Below are positions 44,052 through 55,976 of a stretch of DNA of 64,000 nt, in pieces. The DNA is from Euborellia annulipes (Eukaryota; Arthropoda; Insecta; Dermaptera; Anisolabididae): positions 26,087-90,086 of the forward strand of contig JAKCPI010001012.1 in assembly GCA_023213315.1 (NCBI GenBank). The letters are read 5' to 3'. The notes below the pieces were generated by a model, which was not told the origin of the DNA, made no database searches, and saw only the letters and a program-made list of their open reading frames with translations. The stretch's first letter is position 1. The number at the start of each line of letters is the position of its first letter. Made by a program: the position numbers and the translations under genes.

Positions 44052-44493
44052 AAATAGGATTTGACTAAATGCATTAACAATCCCTTCTTAGTTTGAAGAA
44101 AATCTCTTTCCAACCAGGATTTTTATGTTTCCAAATTGGGGGGAAAAAAAAACAGCAGGAAACAAATCTGGTGAGTAGAGGGGAGTGGAACGAGTTGAAA
44201 AAGTTTTATTTTTATTTTTTTTTTCAAATGAAGAGATGATTGCGGAAATAAACATTTTGAGGCAAATCCTATTTTTGGAAGATATCAACAAGTTGGAAAA
44301 GCGTTGAATGAAGTGTATAAGTGTTAATTAGATCAAAAAGGAAAATTATTTTAAATCAATATGTTAAGAACTTATATTAGAGTTTCCAAACCACCCTCGC
44401 AAATACTCAAATAATTGGATTTATTTTTTTTTTTAATTTTTTAAATAGCCTACCGGTACTTCTAATCGGTTAAGAAAAAACGAAACTATACAC

Positions 44494-44956
44494 CCTAGTA
44501 CACACCTAGAGACAAAGTCGCGCGTCCACAGCTAGATACTCAATTGGATCATTGAAATATTTAAAATATTTTATTTTTGATCTAAATTTTATTTTTAAAT
44601 ATAATATTTTAATATGAAATCGAGACTCTTCAATTAGTCATCTAGCCCTTTAATAAAAAATAATTTATTTATCAACAAAGTAATAATATCCCCTATGACC
44701 TCCGGCTAGAGGGAGAAATAATGCCCCGCGGCCAAAAAAATACACTCGCTCCTCAAATAAGTTTCAAATAATATGAAATAACTGCGGCGGGTCTCGCGAC
44801 ACGTCCACCAGTCATGTTGCGCGACTTTTGTCTCTTTGTATCCCATTTCGAATGAGAGACAAAAAGTCGCGCGACTTGTGTCTCGCGACTCCTCGCAACA
44901 CGGAAAAATGTTGTGAGACAAAGTCGCCCGACTTTTGTTGCTAGGTGTGTACTAGG
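44494..44956. mobile_element. 463-bp element with CCTAGTACACACCTAG termini
   Basis: Perfect 16-bp inverted ends CCTAGTACACACCTAG and CTAGGTGTGTACTAGG. Both subterminal regions repeat the palindromic motif gtcgcgcgac several times (44516-44522, 44775-44935), which may be transposase-binding sites. No coding capacity. Confidence 0.75.
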
Positions 44957-45234
44957 CTTAAGATGCTACTGAAATAAAAGCCATGTCTTGAATTTGTGAA
45001 AATTTTCACCCTTTTCTTAGAAACGCTCTGAATCGTCCATAGTCGGAATAATTAACTTTGTTATCTAGAACCAAAATTCTTATCAATCAAAAATGTCAAT
45101 TTCTTATAACATCTATGTGTAAAAAAACCCCAAAAATTTCAAGAATTACAATATGGAAGAAACATTGTCTTTTCACTTAGCTATTATACGTATGTGCTTG
45201 GAATTTTTCTAAGACAGCCAAGAGGGAGATGAAG

Positions 45235-45505
45235 AACATTGCTAGTAACCAGACTGGCATGCCACCCCTTGCGGGTTCAGTTATTTCGCTCTTTTTTCTC
45301 AGATGAGGAATCAAGAGGCCATTGGCCTGCGACTGTAAGTCTGTCTATCTGCCTGTCTGTCTATAACTCGTCTGTCTCTAGGAGGGGAGGAAAACTTGAC
45401 TTGTCAGAAGAGAGAGAGATAGGCTCTCCTGGAGGCAGGGTGACATTACTGTTGGTCATCTTCGTCTTCGTCTTGGGCGAGTTTTTTTCTTCAATTGCTT
45501 CATAG
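45235..45505. other. Unique GC-richer patch upstream of Oaz
   Basis: Contains a ctgtctatctgcctgtctgt microsatellite-like run and tcttcgtcttcgtcttgggc. No gene or repeat family recognised. Confidence 0.25.
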
Positions 45506-45704
45506 AAGATGTAGTAGCATAGGGTGATACAAAAGTTCAGCTTAAGAAAAATAATGAACAAAATAATTTACATTAATTTTTTTTTTTTTTTTTTTTGAAA
45601 TATGGAATTTCCAAATACTCTAGTAAGAGTGAGGGGTTATAAATATTTCGACATTTCCATTCTTCTGGGTTTCTTTGGTACAAACGTCCCCCATGTCTTT
45701 CAAG

Positions 45705-46111
45705 TAGGGCTGGACGGTAATGGATTTTCATTACCGACCTCGATAATGAAAAAAAACCGGTTTTTCTCGAAAGTCGGTAAAAATTTTTACCGCCGCGGAA
45801 CATTTTTTTGAAAAATATTTTACCTTTTTTTAGAGACGCCAATTTTTTGCCGAAACATTTTTTTTTTCGCGGAACCAAAATTTTTCCCGGCCGGAAAAAT
45901 ATTTTACCTTTTTTAGAGACGCCAATTTTTTGCCGCCGCGGAACATTTTTTTTTCTCGTCGAACCAAAATTTTTTACCGCCCGAAAAAATAGGTTTTTAC
46001 CGACTTTCGAAAAAAAAACCGGTTTTTATCGAATTAGAGGTTCGTTACCGCGTTTTCGGTAAAAAATTTTTACCGGTTTTTACCGGTAAACCGGTTTACC
46101 GTCCAGCCCTA
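45705..46111. mobile_element. 407-bp hAT-like miniature element (TAGGGCTGGACGGTAA)
   Basis: Inverted ends TAGGGCTGGACGG and CCGTCCAGCCCTA with a perfect 8-bp target duplication CTTTCAAG (45697-45704 and 46112-46119). The inside is built from repeats of tttttaccg, ggaacatttttt and accggtttt motifs, giving open but meaningless frames on both strands. Confidence 0.88.
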
Positions 46112-46702
46112 CTTTCAAGTTAAATTTTAGTTATTATTTAAAGTTTTTAGCATTTTCCATCTGTCCCTTATTGCCTTTGGAAGATGAAATTAATTAATTA
46201 ATTTCTTTCTTAGAGATTCTGTTTGTGAACAAGTTGTGGCTGAGGACATGCCGGTGTCTGTGCCGATAACCGGACAATCGGGGCGACTGAACCCATTCAG
46301 CCCCCGACGCGCCTTGTCTATTAATGAAGTCACCGGCACTGAAGTCATGCACCCTACTAGATATCGCGGCTTTTTCAAATATTCAATTATGTATCACTTC
46401 AGATACTGTCCTGTAGAATTTATCTAAATTCTTTAAAATATAAATTTTTTTTTTTAATTGAGAAAAATATAATTTTGGGACTCTTTTCGAATGCCTCCCA
46501 TTCTAGATTGAAAAAATTTTATGATTTATTGTAAATAAACTCAAGAAAGATAAAATTCACTTCTAGTGAGAACGTAGATGGCGACCACGAGTTACTCGAG
46601 CTAAGACTGGCATTTCTTATTTGAAAAAGCTGAGTATTGATATTCACATAGGTAGAAAGAATGAGCAAGCAGCTAGTTTCAATTTATTAACAAACCAGGG
46701 CC

Positions 46703-46734
46703 GACGTTTCGGTCACATATGGGACCATCTTCAG
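46703..46734 (-). ncRNA. Hammerhead-like ribozyme core motif
   Basis: CTGAAGA, T, stem GGTC/GACC, then GAAACGTC. The copy at 47059-47090 on the plus strand is its inverted twin. Ribozyme activity is not established: canonical cores have no base between CUGANGA and stem II. Confidence 0.4.
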
Positions 46735-46790
46735 GGCCAGGTTAATGTCTGAAAAATATATTAATCCTCTCCAAATTTAATTGGGTATAC

Positions 46791-46943
46791 CAGGGTTGGA
46801 TCTAGGGGGAGGGGGGGCAGTGGGTGCATGTGCCCCGGACGGCAATTAAAGAAAGATTTACTAAAAAAAAGGTAAAATGATATGAATTTTGTATAAAAAA
46901 TTTTAATTTTGCTCCCCTAAAGAATCTCGTAGTTCCGGCCCTG
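46791..46943. mobile_element. 153-bp miniature element (CAGGGTTGGATCTAG...CCGGCCCTG)
   Basis: Inverted ends with a 7-of-8 target duplication (gggtatac 46783-46790 and gggcatac 46944-46951). It is inserted in the loop of the fold-back element 46622-47167. A partial inverted copy is in Oaz intron 8 ending at 12608. Confidence 0.78.
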
Positions 46944-47404
46944 GGGCATACACAAATGTAAATAATAATAATAAAATTTGAGGCATTACCACTTACACTT
47001 GTGTATGCCCAATAAAACTTGGCGAGGATTAATATATTTTTCAGACATTAACCTGGCCCTGAAGATGGTCCCATATGTGACCGAAACGTCGGTTTGTTAA
47101 TAAATTGAAACTAGCTGCTTGTTCATTCTTTCTACCTATTTGAATACCAACATTCAGCTCCTTCAAATAAAACAATATAATGTATTAATAATTTCTCTTT
47201 TTTAAATATGTATGAGGCCATGAGTTCGCATCCCGTCCCCGGCGACAAAATGTATTTCAATTGAATCAATTGAAATAAATAGAGACGGGATTCCGATGCC
47301 GAGAAAGACCTTAAAACGAATTTAAAAAAAAAATATGAATGAGTCGCATTTCAATAATTAATGTATATTAAGGCGGGTCAAGAACTTGAAGTGGTTTTTG
47401 CAAT

Positions 47405-47535
47405 TCACGCATTTATATGAGATAAAAGACATAAAAAAAGAGTGAGAGAGAGAGGAAAGAAGAGAGGGGATGGAGGCTCCGCCCCCGCGAGGGTGGCTCC
47501 GCCTCCAGACGCCGGCGCCTGCGTCTCTCTGGACG
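47405..47535 (-). promoter_or_regulatory. Promoter-like GC-rich patch
   Basis: Minus strand: two GC boxes (ggcggagcc and gggggcggagcc, about 47477-47515), a pyrimidine stretch, then a TATA-like atataaatg at about 47411-47419. It is oriented toward Oaz exon 1, 6 kb away. A tempting short frame with YKCVNCKNHF follows but has no usable splice donor. Confidence 0.28.
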
Positions 47536-47884
47536 AAAACCACGCGAAGGTGGCAACGACCAAAAAAGCAACAAGTTGTTGATATTTTGACGAAAAAAAA
47601 CTAGAGAAAATAATACGATTGTGACAACGGGTTTGTTAAGTCAGTGAGAGAGATTGATGGTTTAGAAAAATTTAAAAAATTTTGTTCTAAATTCATTTAA
47701 TGTTACGGATGATGGACCGCTGATTTTAGGAATCTTGACAAAAATTCATGTGGGGCTCTGGCAACGGAGAAATGCAACAGTCATATCACAATTAAGTGAT
47801 TCCAAGCGTGAAGAAAGCTCAGATTGATGACCCTATCGCAATCAGCGTGTGGAACGTCCCCCGGTAGTCGGATCTTGTATTCAA

Positions 47885-48205
47885 AAGTATATTTTAAGCA
47901 TGAAGAAATTGAGCTACCTGATTGAAATTTTAATATTTAAGTTAGGAACCCCCCGGACACTCAAAATAACCCTTTGAACAAAATCGGCCAAAAAGTACTT
48001 TTTCAGTTTTTTTCGATTTTCTCAAAATTCGCTCCAATGCTTTTGTTTAAAATACATAAATAAATTATTTTTAACATGCTCTTTAAAATGTATATTCTCA
48101 TTTTGCCCTTGAAATCTTTTGAAGCATATTTTACTCTTATACTTCATAGGAAAGATAGGAGAAATGGTTGCCATGGTAACAGAATATAAATATTTTTCTT
48201 TTGAG
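47885..48205 (+). repeat. Repeat D, partial
   Basis: Central region from the ttttaagcatgaagaaattg block to ccatggtaac. Confidence 0.7.
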
Positions 48206-48231
48206 ATTAAAATTTATATAAATCAACTATT

Positions 48232-48430
48232 TGCCCTCGGTGATGGCGTAGAGGTTAGCGTGCTAACCTCATATACCAAACGTCGCGGGTTCGGACCCCA
48301 GGCAGTCCGATGATTTTATTTAAGCCAATTTGATACCAAATGGCTTAAATAAGAATGCCTGGACCCCATATATGTATATTTATTAATAACGGATATCGTA
48401 AAAGTCTTATATGGCCTCGTGAAAAATGTT
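48232..48430 (+). repeat. tRNA-derived SINE, family A
   Basis: Box A ggcgtagaggttagcg and box B gggttcggacc visible; body ends tatggcctcg. Confidence 0.82.
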
Positions 48431-48902
48431 TTAAGTACACTTTATTGATGTATTTCAAATTTTTCAAATTTATTTTCCGGCTCTTCCTTCCATAGAGTCA
48501 ATGTTAAATCCCCATGGTTTGGAGATTCGATTCAAAAGGGGGTCCCCCTTTGGAACTTTTTATACATTAAAAAAAATTTTCCCAATTCTTATGAAATTTT
48601 GTATTTATTTAGGATTCTCTATTGTTGTATAAAATATCCAAATATGAGATTAAAATTTTGAAAAAATAACCATAGTTTATTTCAGGCAGTCAACATTTAA
48701 AATACACAGAGCCTATGGAAATTTTGAATCGATTGACCTTTTTTTTTACTCATGAAATGCAATTAACTAAGGTGCTATGGGAAACTAAATTTATCTCGAT
48801 ACACAAAATCTGGTGTGACAAGCACGGTGCACAGCTGTGTGCCAGTCCTACCAAATTTTTCTTGCTTACGATAATGGTAATAAAACTCAACAAATGCAGA
48901 AG

Positions 48903-49556
48903 AAAAATCTGGCGTGACGGCGACAGCACACAACTTTTTCTTACCATCGGTAATAGAAAGTTGTGTTCTGTGCTTGTCACACCAGATTTTTTGTGTCGAC
49001 ATATATTTAGTTTCCGCCGATATATTAGAGCTCAAGATGTAAAATTTATAAGTATGAATATAAATATTTATATTTTGTTACCATGGCAACCATTTCTCCT
49101 ATCCTTCCTATGAAGTACAAGAGTAAAGTGGTCTTCAGAATATTTCAATGGAAAAATGGGAATATACATTTTAAAGAGCATCTAAAAAATAATTGATTTT
49201 TGAATTTTAAAAAAATCGTTGAAGCGAATTTTGAGAAAATCGAAAAAACTGAAAAAGTACATCAGTAAAGTACTAGTACTCTTTGGCCGATTTTGATTAA
49301 AAGCTTATTTTCACGGTCCCGGGGGGTGTTTAACTTATATATAAAATTTCAACCTCGTAGCTCAATTCCTTCATGCTTAAAATTGAACACACACAGACAC
49401 ACACACACAGACACACAGACCATGTCGCGAAAACCACTTTTTTGGATTCAGGGGACCTCAAAACGAAGATCCATCAAAATCTCGACATCGAATTTTCGTC
49501 ATGAATCTAATACTTCTCTCTCTATATATATTACATATATACATAGGTAAGAGAAA
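48903..49556 (-). repeat. Repeat D, complete copy, with an extra partial hairpin at 48780-48870
   Basis: Full-length minus-orientation copy. A second, decayed ctggtgtgac hairpin lies immediately to its left, suggesting head-to-head insertion or partial duplication. Confidence 0.8.
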
Positions 49557-49874
49557 TAAAAAAATCTTTGACTTTACGGTAAAAATTCTAGTAGATTGAA
49601 AAGGAAGAAAATTTAGAAATATTTTTAAATAAAAAAAAATTCTTTGAATGAAATTTATTGTTCGAGATAGGAAGATGATGAATTGCTCATATGAAAGAAG
49701 AGAACGGTCCTTCGACCCCGCCTTGCAAAATGAGGCTTAAGTGCCTTCCTGATGGCCATCGCTTTAAATTTAATCTGCTCAATTTATATTTCAAAATCAA
49801 GCTGCATTCTAATAAAAAATTTAGGAAAATTTATCTAAAGAGAGTCGAAGACATCGATACACCTTATAATATAA

Positions 49875-50320
49875 AAATCTGGTGTGACTGGCGCACAGCA
49901 CACAACTTTCTCTTACCTTAGGAAATCGAAAGTTGTGTACTGTGCTTGTCACATCAGATTTTTTGTGTCGCATGTATTTAGTTTCCGACAGTCCGGTACA
50001 TTCGATTTTCAAGATGTAAAATTTAATGTGAAAATATTTATCTTTTTTTACCATGGCAACCATTTCTCCTATCTTTTCTATGGATTACAAGAGTAAAATG
50101 GTCTTCAGAAGATTTCAATGACAAAATGAGAACATTTTAAAGAGCATCTAAAAAATAATTGATTTTTGAATTAAAAAAAAAAATCTTTGGAGTGAATTTA
50201 GAGAAAATCGAAAAAAACTGAAAAAGTGCATCAGTAAAGTACTAGTACTCTTTGGTCAATTTTGTTCAAAAGCTTCGTGTCACGTCCCAGGGGGGTGCCC
50301 TAATTTAAATATAAAACTCT
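49875..50320 (-). repeat. Repeat D, partial, hairpin end present
   Basis: Starts at the ctggtgtgac hairpin and breaks after the caggggggtgcc block, where a SINE-B tail follows. Confidence 0.75.
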
Positions 50321-50789
50321 CGGGTTTGATTTCTGAGGTCGTTCGGCCCATCAACAAATAAAACATACATTTGTTTAATAGGCCTATAATTATATATGGC
50401 TAGTTAAGTCCGAATCGAAGTATTCATTGATCTTATAACTTATTTAAATATTTAGATCTCAAAAACTATTTGGAAATTTTAATTTCGCGATCTTAAGTAT
50501 TCATTATAAATTTTTCATTAAATCAAAATGAAATCTCATGAACCTAATAAGTGAATTTTTGACTCAATATTATTTTTTTTTATTTGCGTATTTCGCGAAC
50601 CTTAAATTTTTCTTTGGAGTGAATTACGCAAATTCTGTTTACGCGAACTTGTTATTTATAATTTTTTAAGACAGTTTTATAGAGACTTACTGTCAAATTA
50701 TACAAATATCTTTCAGACATTTTAATCATTAAGCATATTCCTTACATTAAATAATTTACTGTACAATGATGAATAACCGAACCAATTTC

Positions 50790-51045
50790 TTCCCCAAAAA
50801 TGTTATTACTTATTACTATGTTAGAAGGTGAGTACCTTTAAGATGGGGAATCCCCAAGCTGCATGGGAAGAGCAAGTCGTGGGGAGCTCCAAAGGATTGA
50901 CTACAGGTATGAAGATACACAAACAAATCCCTCTCATTTTCAAGTATTTAATTCATTTAATGGAAAAGTCTTGGGTTGAAGTTGAAGTTGAGTTCCCATG
51001 CATTGGTCCATCTAGAATAATAATATTGAGTGATGAATTGAAATA
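50790..51045 (+). repeat. Segmental repeat E copy 1, carrying a short open frame
   Basis: About 240 bp nearly identical to 63045-63285. Both keep an open frame with KGLTTGMKIHKQIPLIFKY and VEFPCIGPS. The frames differ by small indels upstream but agree over about 50 residues. No domain recognised. It could be an unclassified repeat or a gene fragment captured by one. Confidence 0.65.
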
Positions 51046-51114
51046 ATAAAGAATTTAAATAAATTAAAATAAAAAAAAAAATAATAAAAAGAATTTGGAT
51101 ATAGATAAGCCTAT

Positions 51115-51335
51115 TTTTACTTTCTCTTACCTTATTTATATGTTAATATATATAGAGAGAAAGTATTGGATTCATGTCAAAAATTCGATGGCGAGATTTT
51201 GATGGATATACACGTTTTGAGGTCCCCTGAATCCAAAAAAGTGGTTTTCGCGACATGGTCTGTCTGTGTGTGTGTCTGGGTTCAATTTAAAGCATGAAGA
51301 AATTGCGCTAGGAGGTTGAAATTTTATATTCACCG
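51115..51335 (+). repeat. Repeat D, partial
   Basis: tactttctcttacc end to the gaggttgaaattttatatt block. Confidence 0.75.
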
Positions 51336-52568
51336 TCATATTTCTTCAATATTTTCATTATTTTTAGAGATATTTGGTCTAAATTGGCTTTGCCACCTCT
51401 ATTTTAGGCAAATAAATAGAATGGGTTGAGAAAAAAAAACCCGAAAAAGTATCCTATCGTAGAAAAAAATTGTTGACATATTCTAAACTCTGCATTTCTG
51501 AAACGAATTGAATGAAACCTCTATTCAGTTGGAGTTTCAAACTACTATTGAAGCCAATCGATTCAGGTGACTATTCTTTCGAATTTCAAATCAATTTACC
51601 AAATCCAACTTTAATTTTACTTGTTACCCTATTATATTCATCACTCATTTATAAGCTCAATTAATAATTTAATAGGAAAAAGATTATTTCCCAGCAAATC
51701 GAATAAATCAATAATAAAAATAAGATAAATATAATAAGTGAGAAGAAATTCACCTTTATAGACCTCGTATTTTAGAAGAGAGAGGATTTTTTTGAAGAGA
51801 GCAGCGAAAACCCGACCTTGTTTATAAAACGTTGTCTCACTACTAAAGAAAGCAAACGAAATTAAACTTGTCTAAACCTAACAGCCAAACGTATCTCAAC
51901 AGGTCTCAAGTGGCAAAGGAATTGCAGTCTATATGTTTTAATTATTAATAAAAACTCATATTGATGTAAGGATGAAGGAAGAGAGGTAAGGGAGAGAGTG
52001 GGGACGGAGGAGGTGGTTACTTTTGGTATATCGTCCAGGATAAGAATAAATGCAGATCTTTTAAAGTATAGTAAATAGAATAATTAGGGTCGCCAAGAGC
52101 CTTGCTGGACCCCGGGGCTCCGTTTAAATTTTAAAAACGAATGAGCTACAAAGCCTCAGAGGGAAAAAATGATTTTAAAATTTTTTTTTTTTTTTCATGA
52201 TCAATTGAGAGGGCCCGGGCCCTAAGGATTTTTCCCCCTGTTTCTCTCTGAATGCTGCGCTGATTTGATAAAAAATAAATAGTAACCTTAAATTGCGCGA
52301 TTTTTTAAGATCTGATAAATTAATATTAATAGCATTTAATGAATATTAATATTGGTAACAAATTATATCTATAAAGTTGACGAATATTTAAAAACTTCGC
52401 TGTTAAATTAACCTGAGTCTCGTTTCAATAAACACCATATATTGGAAATTTCGAGCCATATGTAGGGCCTATTGGAAGAGTAGAATAAAAAAAAAAAAAA
52501 TAAAAAAAAAAACTCGAATGGGCTCGGAAAATCTGAATTTACAATTTAATGTGTTATCATTACTATAT

Positions 52569-54419
52569 GGACCGTTTATTTTGAAAGTGGTGTAAGTCCA
52601 TTTTCTATTGTTTCGAGAAAATGAAAGGTTAACATATCTGTTTACTAAAAATATCTATTTACCGACCAATTTTCAATTGTACAAAACATGGGAATTTTTT
52701 AAGAAATTTACCACTAGCTAGTTATATATAGAAAATTTACAGAGAGTTGGCAGCCAATTTTAGAGCCCTATTAAATAAAAACTCACAATTCTGGATACGT
52801 TTCGGTTTTATTCTACTAAGGCCATCATCAGTCCCATTAGAGCTGGAAAGACATACATTAATAATATATATAAAGATGACAGTTACAAAATACAAATAAA
52901 ATATTTTATATAAAATATAAAAATCTCACAGTATTAATATAGAGTTGTTAAGTAATGGAATATTTTTTATATACATTAGTTGGTATATAAATAATTTCTA
53001 TTTTGTATGCTTCCAGTTTTTAATACGTGTGTATACGTCTAACAAGGGGACGGCCAAGTGATAATGGATTCGTTTGAAAAAAATTAAGCTATACTTTGAG
53101 CCAAAATGTTCACGTAGCCATGTTTTACAGGAGCCCCGATTTGCCAAAAAATAAATAAATAATGAAAAAAATTTTCGCGCCGGCCATTTAGAAAGATGTA
53201 ATATGCCGTGGCTAGCTGGTAGCGTCAGCGACTGGTAATTATTTTGTCCCGGGTTCGAACGACGGAGTATGTAATTTTTTTTTTTTTTAATCTTTTTATG
53301 TTATTGTAACAAACAATAATATATTTAAAACTGTTTCATAGTTATTTTTTTTTTAGTAATTAAATTTTAAAATCTTTGTTAAAATTTTTTCTTTATTTAT
53401 TACCTTAAAATTTAATTTAAATACATGAAGAAAAATATCATTTATTACAGTATTTAAATATGAAGAAATAAAGAAGGCATAAAATAATCCATTAACAAAT
53501 GAATACATGAAATTAATTAAAAATTTATTTGCTTATATTTGATAAAAAAAATTACGTAGAGTCAAGGGAAATATAGATAACTTACTTTTTAATTTACTTG
53601 TACACTTACCCCACACGAAGTAGGGTGAGTATATAAGTCATAAAACATGCAAAACAAATAAGTAGGCGACAATTAGCGCAAAGGATATTTTAAAAAATTT
53701 TAAAATTTACATTAAAAAAAACAATAAAATATGAAAAAAATAATATGAAACAGTTTTAAATATTTATTGTTTGTTACAATAACATAAAAAGATTTAAAAA
53801 AATTGCAACCCCCCGTCGATCGAACCCGGGACCACATACTTACCAGTTTTATGACGCTACCAGCCTAGCCACAGCTGACTGTTACGTAATGTTTCAAATA
53901 GAAACTACTTGAAAGCCCAAAGCTGATATTTATTTATTTTTTTTTGGCCAATCGGGGCTCTATGGAGCAAATACAGTGGCTCAAAGTATAACCTCAATTT
54001 TTTTTCAAACGAATCCGTGATATACTCACTTGGTCACACTTTTTAAGTAACAATTTGATTTGATCAGATATTTTTTAATTTACAAATATATTTTCAATGA
54101 GAGATGGGATTATATCAATGACCTCCTTTTGCTATTAGGACATTGCCCGAGGTGAGAAGGGGAAATAAATATTTATATATAACATATTTGTGTTGTTATT
54201 ATAGACAAGATAAAATTAGCCAACGTATCCAGAATTGAGAGATTTTATTTAATATAGAGGCTCTGAAATTAGCTGGCCAACTCCTCTGGTCCTGTATCAA
54301 CTGTATCTACAGCCACCTTATCTTATATCATAGAAAATTTACATTAATTTAAGCATAAATTATGTGATATCTCACTTTTTAAAAAAATGGACTTACACCA
54401 CTTTCAAAATAAACGGTCC
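52569..54419. mobile_element. 1.85-kb multi-layer palindrome with tRNA-like sequence in each arm
   Basis: Outer inverted ends start GGACCGTTTATTTTGAAAGT (52569-52604 and 54384-54419), flanked by tatat on both sides. A second inverted layer (agttggcagccaattttaga at 52745 and its complement near 54285) carries a hammerhead-like motif at 52797-52831. A third layer runs from about 53050 to 54033. It includes, in each arm, a tRNA-like segment with box A and box B (53212-53275 plus, 53808-53875 minus). No transposase seen. Confidence 0.75.
53212..53275 (+). repeat. tRNA-like (pol III promoter-like) segment in palindrome arm
   Basis: Box A-like tggctagctggtagcg and box B-like gggttcgaacg are spaced as in tRNAs, but acceptor-stem pairing and a proper anticodon arm are not evident. 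The inverted twin is at about 53808-53875. Treated as a tRNA-derived SINE head rather than a tRNA gene. Confidence 0.5.
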
Positions 54420-54629
54420 TATATAAGATATATAAAGCGCTAGCCACTAACTTCCTGTGCTTATTCTCTCGCTGATTGGCCAGATTTACATGAAGTGGAG
54501 TCAGGGGAGAGAAATTTAAAATTTTGCAATTGCTCGTCGAAGGTAAGCAATTGTAAAATTTCCAAACAGTGAGTAAGAATAAATCTGATGCATTTGCTCG
54601 CCTTCGGGGGGATCGAGGATGATCCAGGG

Positions 54630-54800
54630 GGCGCCAAGGGCAGGTGGTCTAGTTAAAGTGGAAGCAGTCCGATTCCCTGAATAGGCTGAAAATCACCGAG
54701 TTCGATTCTCGGAGGCCAAGGTACTGGGTTGGGGGTTCGCTGATCTAGTGCATCGATGTGTCGGATAGACAAGAGATCCCGGGTGCGAGTGAACGTTTGG
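54630..54800 (+). repeat. tRNA-derived SINE, family B-like
   Basis: Box A-like gtggtctagttaaagtgg and box B-like gagttcgattctcgg, followed by cgggtgcgagtgaacgttt. Confidence 0.6.
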
Positions 54801-55976
54801 CCCAACATAATATAAATCTCACATTTAATTAATTTAATTTATATGCCCTATATATATCCAGCGGGAAGAAATAACAGCCTCCAATCGTAGTAATCAAGCA
54901 ATGTGGTCCAGAGGAAGGAGGCTGTTGAAAGCCCGCTGGAAGTCAGTGATAAGTGTATTTTTCTTAATTATCCAGGTGATTGCAAAAGTTAAATGGCCTC
55001 AACAATCGAAAATATAATCTAAACAAAGGCCTCATTAAGGATTTTGCCCGGACTTTTACCGGTCTGTTGGGGAATTTAACCAACTGATTTATGGGGAATA
55101 CATTTTGAAAAAAATTGTTTATAATTATTTTATTTTTTTAAATTTTATTTGCCTCAACTTTCCTTAAAATATAAAAAAAAATTCAATTCCATACTTTTAT
55201 TAAATTAAAATAGTTTAAGGAAAAAAAAAAAAAAAAAAAAAAACAACGAGAAGATTCAAGTGACGCGATGCGCGAAACATTTTTCAACAGATAATAATCA
55301 GTATTACGATAAAAACTCTTCTTGTTTGTTTTACATTTCCTTTATATGAATTCATCATCAACCAAATTGGTTAATTTTCTTCACCATTCGGATTATCTCA
55401 GGTGTTTTTTTTTTTTTGTTTTTCACTCATCTAAAGGAATTTATTTCCTTACATTCAATGTCAAAGGATTTGTCATTGAGATCAGAGATCTTTAGTGAGT
55501 AGCCAAGCCAATAAAGGAGAAAAAGAAAGAGAGAGAGAGGATATGCGATCCAAATAAAAAAAAAAAAAAAAAATAGTCATCCGATTCAATACCTAAATAC
55601 AAAACATTGCTACTATTTGTGACAATTCACAATAAGTGATGAAATATAGGTTTTATTCATAAAAAAAAAAAATCAAACAATCTTCTCAAAATATAAAAAA
55701 TTTTGACTGTTCAGTTCATTTACCAGGAGCACTACAACCACCAGTTTGTCAATGAATTACGAAACAGCAATAGGAGAGGGGATATAAGAGTCATTTTTCA
55801 AACAAATTATTGCCTACTTTCAATTTCATTCAAGAAAATAAATTTATTTCTATTGATAACTTGAAGAGAAAAAGGGAAATTTATGAATATATAAAATTAT
55901 CCTAGAGTTGATACGTAGGGCTTATAGCTGGTGGTTCAGTCAGGATAGGTGAAAAGGTGAAGAAAATCTGCAGCTA

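Larger units (their letters stand above)
46622..47167. mobile_element. Fold-back element with an inverted pair of hammerhead-like motifs
   Basis: Arms contain aggtagaaagaatgagcaag...agctagtttcaatttattaac and the reverse complement at 47093-47145. Each arm carries CTGAAGA, T, GGTC...GACC, GAAACGTC (46703-46734 minus, 47059-47090 plus). The loop has the 46791-46943 insertion. Confidence 0.82.

Noticed and set aside
45573..46062. Overlapping open frames on both strands
   Set aside because: They are generated by the repeated ttaccg/ggaacattt motifs of the hAT-like element 45705-46111.
47358..47543. Minus-strand frame ending YKCVNCKNHFKFLTRLNIH, like a C2H2 finger half
   Set aside because: It hits a stop immediately after the first His, has no splice donor before it, and lacks the second His. 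Probably chance in a promoter-like region.
48236..48310. tRNA genes at SINE heads (also 19.3, 25.0, 28.2, 29.7, 32.1, 39.5, 53.2 and 54.6 kb)
   Set aside because: Box A and box B are present, but acceptor and anticodon stems are degenerate and each is joined to a shared SINE body or palindrome arm.
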